Origin: Thamnaconus septentrionalis
Taxonomy: Eukaryota; Chordata; Actinopteri; Tetraodontiformes; Monacanthidae
Reading direction: 5' to 3'
NCBI GenBank assembly: GCA_009823395.1
Contig: CM020503.1
Span: 8,708,001-8,772,000, forward strand
Length of the DNA stretch: 64,000 nt
Each line of letters starts with the position of its first letter. Position 1 is the first letter of the stretch. The translations under genes and the position numbers were made by a program. The notes below the pieces were generated by a model, which had not been told where the DNA came from, searched no databases, and was given only the letters and a program-made list of their open reading frames with translations. Below are positions 14,701-64,000 of this stretch, one piece after another.

Positions 14701-16468
14701 TAAAAAGGCAGTCTTGTTCTGACGTCATATTTCCCCACCTTAAACATTTCCTTGACTCTTTCCCCCAACAGCAACTCTGACTTTTCTATTTTCTCCTTTT
14801 ATCTTTACTCCTCTTTACATGTGTCTCCCCCTTCCTCTCTCCGTGTCACACGTCCATCCTTCCTTCTCGCGATAAATCTCACAGCACATTTTTTACGGTT
14901 ATGTTAAAGTGTACTTATTAAGGAAGAGCAGAACGAGAAGCCAGGGTATTGTAGGCAACTCAAATAGAAGCAACGACAGTCTTAAGAAACCAGAATAGTC
15001 CTCATTACTGTTATTAGAAGTCTCTTATTATTATTATTAGCCTTATTATTACTAGTATAATGGTTATCAAGATAAAATAAAGTTCCTTGGCCCTTGTTGA
15101 TGCAGAGAGAGAGAGAGAGGGTGCAGTCCCGTATCATTCCTGTTCATCCAAGAGATTGTTGTCGAGTAAAAAATCAAATAAAACAAAACAAAAAAAAATC
15201 CAGAGAACGATTTTCGATTTGTAGTTAAAAGAAGGATGATGGTATTGTGTTGTGACTGGAAATCCAAACCATGATTTTGGTACGATATGTTCTGTCCAAG
15301 CAGCCTCGTGTCCAGTCAGTAATGATTTATCTTGGCAGTCCCAGAGAAGGAAAAAAAAAAAGTACACTCTTCCTAAAAAGGCATCTAGAAGTTTGGCAAG
15401 GAAGAAATATCCATTGTTGTGGAGAATGAGGGTGAAGACCTGTGGACTGCAGGCAGCAACATATAGAGCACAACTCACTCTTATGTGGCAGTAAGGAAGA
15501 ATCAAACTGTAATGGTGGTAATGAGTCAGAAATCACTCTGAGCGTTCTACCAACTCTATGACAAGGTCAAGTCAGGTGAGATTATTCAATTCAAGTGAGT
15601 TACCAGTGCAGCTTTAGTGTAGCTTTATCTGATTAGCTCATTCACTTGCTGGTTAGCTTGACACCTTGTTTGCTATTTTCTTACACTCTGGAGCTACCAT
15701 GCTGACTGGGAAATGAGTGTCCTTGTATTATTCATAAATTGCAAAGGAAATTGCCCTTTGAATTTATGACACCTATTGAATTTAAAACTGATGAAGAGTT
15801 ACTTACTTTTTATGAGGTGTAAAAGAAAATCATGAAGCAAGATGTTCCTTTGCTCCTCTGAGGTTTGTTCCAATTCATGTACCTCTGCTGGTATGCCTGA
15901 CTCTCACTCAGTGGGAGGTGGACCAATACAAACAAGGGCACTGTTGCCCCCTGTTGTGCAGTTTGGCCTTTTGTTACTTAACAGTCCCTTCTTCTTCGTC
16001 ACCTACTTCTTATTCAAAAGCAAACAGACGCCACAGACGTACATACATGTCATACAGGAACCAAACCACAATGTTAATGGCTGATGCGCCGCTGTAGCTC
16101 AGGTACGTAAGCGACTAAGGATAGCTAGCGCGCTACTGCGTTGCACTCTTAACTATGTCACCAGTCGGATATCTGGTGAGTGTGACAACGTTGCACCACA
16201 CCATCACTCACTTGTTGGTGTGAATGCACTTTGCACGCCTATGTATTTGAAGCCTAAAGCAAATAGAATGGAGGTATGTGATTTGGGACACACCTGCTAA
16301 GTTCCAGACCTTACAAACAGAAGAAGAATCCACTGTGATGGGCTGAACAACCGATAGCGTCGTATCTGCGCCTGTCTGTGTCACCTCCCTCTCTCCGTCT
16401 GAATCTTCAGCCATTCGCAATCCAAAGGAAAGAAAAGGAAAAAAAGAGAGCGTGTTTATCTGTCTCTC

Positions 16469-63744
<47,276 letters not shown>

Positions 63745-64000
63745 CTTGACAGTCTGAAAGAAAGACGGGTGTTTGAGTTACTTTGAAGGAGAACATCAAA
63801 ACACACGGAAGTCATCAGATCGAAGAAAAACATATAACAAAAAGAGATCTTCTGCCTCTGATTTGATGAAGGACAGAAGGGTATCGAGCAAAGGAGAAAG
63901 ATTTAAACAAGTGACTGAAACATGGCATTGGTATTTGTGCGTAACATGCATGAATTGTGCATGACTTATTTAAAAGTGTGACGACAATCCCAACAGTAAA

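Larger units (their letters stand above)
4403..16468. other. Intergenic region between cnpy3 and trpc5
   Basis: About 12 kb with no convincing gene. It holds the cnpy3 upstream region, SINE copies at 5379-5675, 6517-6883 and 10118-10470, a decayed Tc1-like transposase at 7130-7615, a LINE-like tail at 9949-10020, several microsatellites and unique AT-rich DNA. The trpc5 3' UTR must occupy part of it next to 16468. I saw only weak ATTAAA candidates (minus strand, near 14017 and 13396), so its end is not placed. Confidence 0.8.

Overview
The window looks like teleost fish nuclear DNA. It holds two vertebrate genes with fish-like sequence divergence, canonical GT-AG introns, very dense (CA)n and other simple repeats, tRNA-derived SINE copies of a common fish type, and decayed Tc1/mariner and hAT-like DNA transposons. 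There is no prokaryotic gene organisation, CRISPR array, rRNA or functional tRNA gene. Species cannot be fixed from sequence alone. Both genes are on the minus strand.

Region 1 (about 100-4402) is a complete canopy FGF signalling regulator 3 homolog (cnpy3). It has six coding exons predicting 291 residues, with a signal peptide, a six-cysteine saposin-like core, a lysine-rich tail and a C-terminal KTEL ER-retention-type motif. Region 2 (4403-16468) is intergenic. It holds an X-box-like motif, a (TAA)n/(GAA)n compound microsatellite, three SINE copies (one intact, with a perfect 13-bp target-site duplication), a decayed Tc1-like transposase and a LINE-like tail.

Region 3 (16469-63744) is trpc5, a canonical transient receptor potential channel gene. 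I could place 17 coding exons by splice sites and unbroken reading frame, giving a predicted 1097 residues. All hallmark elements are present: ankyrin repeats, the His/Cys zinc motif, S1-S6, the pore with LFW and the CKGIRC disulfide pair, the TRP helix, the calmodulin/IP3R-binding region, and a C-terminal VTTQL PDZ ligand. At least one 5' UTR exon must lie beyond position 64000, because a splice acceptor sits just before the ATG. The coding region is split more finely than I recall for mammals; several exons are small and phase 0-0, including a 63-nt exon that carries the whole zinc motif. Intron 7 alone is about 21.9 kb and holds a candidate conserved regulatory block, purine- and pyrimidine-rich tracts, a 35-bp nested palindrome and a possible processed retrocopy.

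The two genes are not known to act together: one product is an ER co-chaperone for Toll-like receptors and the other a plasma-membrane cation channel. I did not find a convincing new multi-gene system. The best leads are the zinc-motif exon, TG-repeat-dependent splice sites in cnpy3, the nested palindrome, the putative retrocopy and the homeodomain/POU-rich intronic block.
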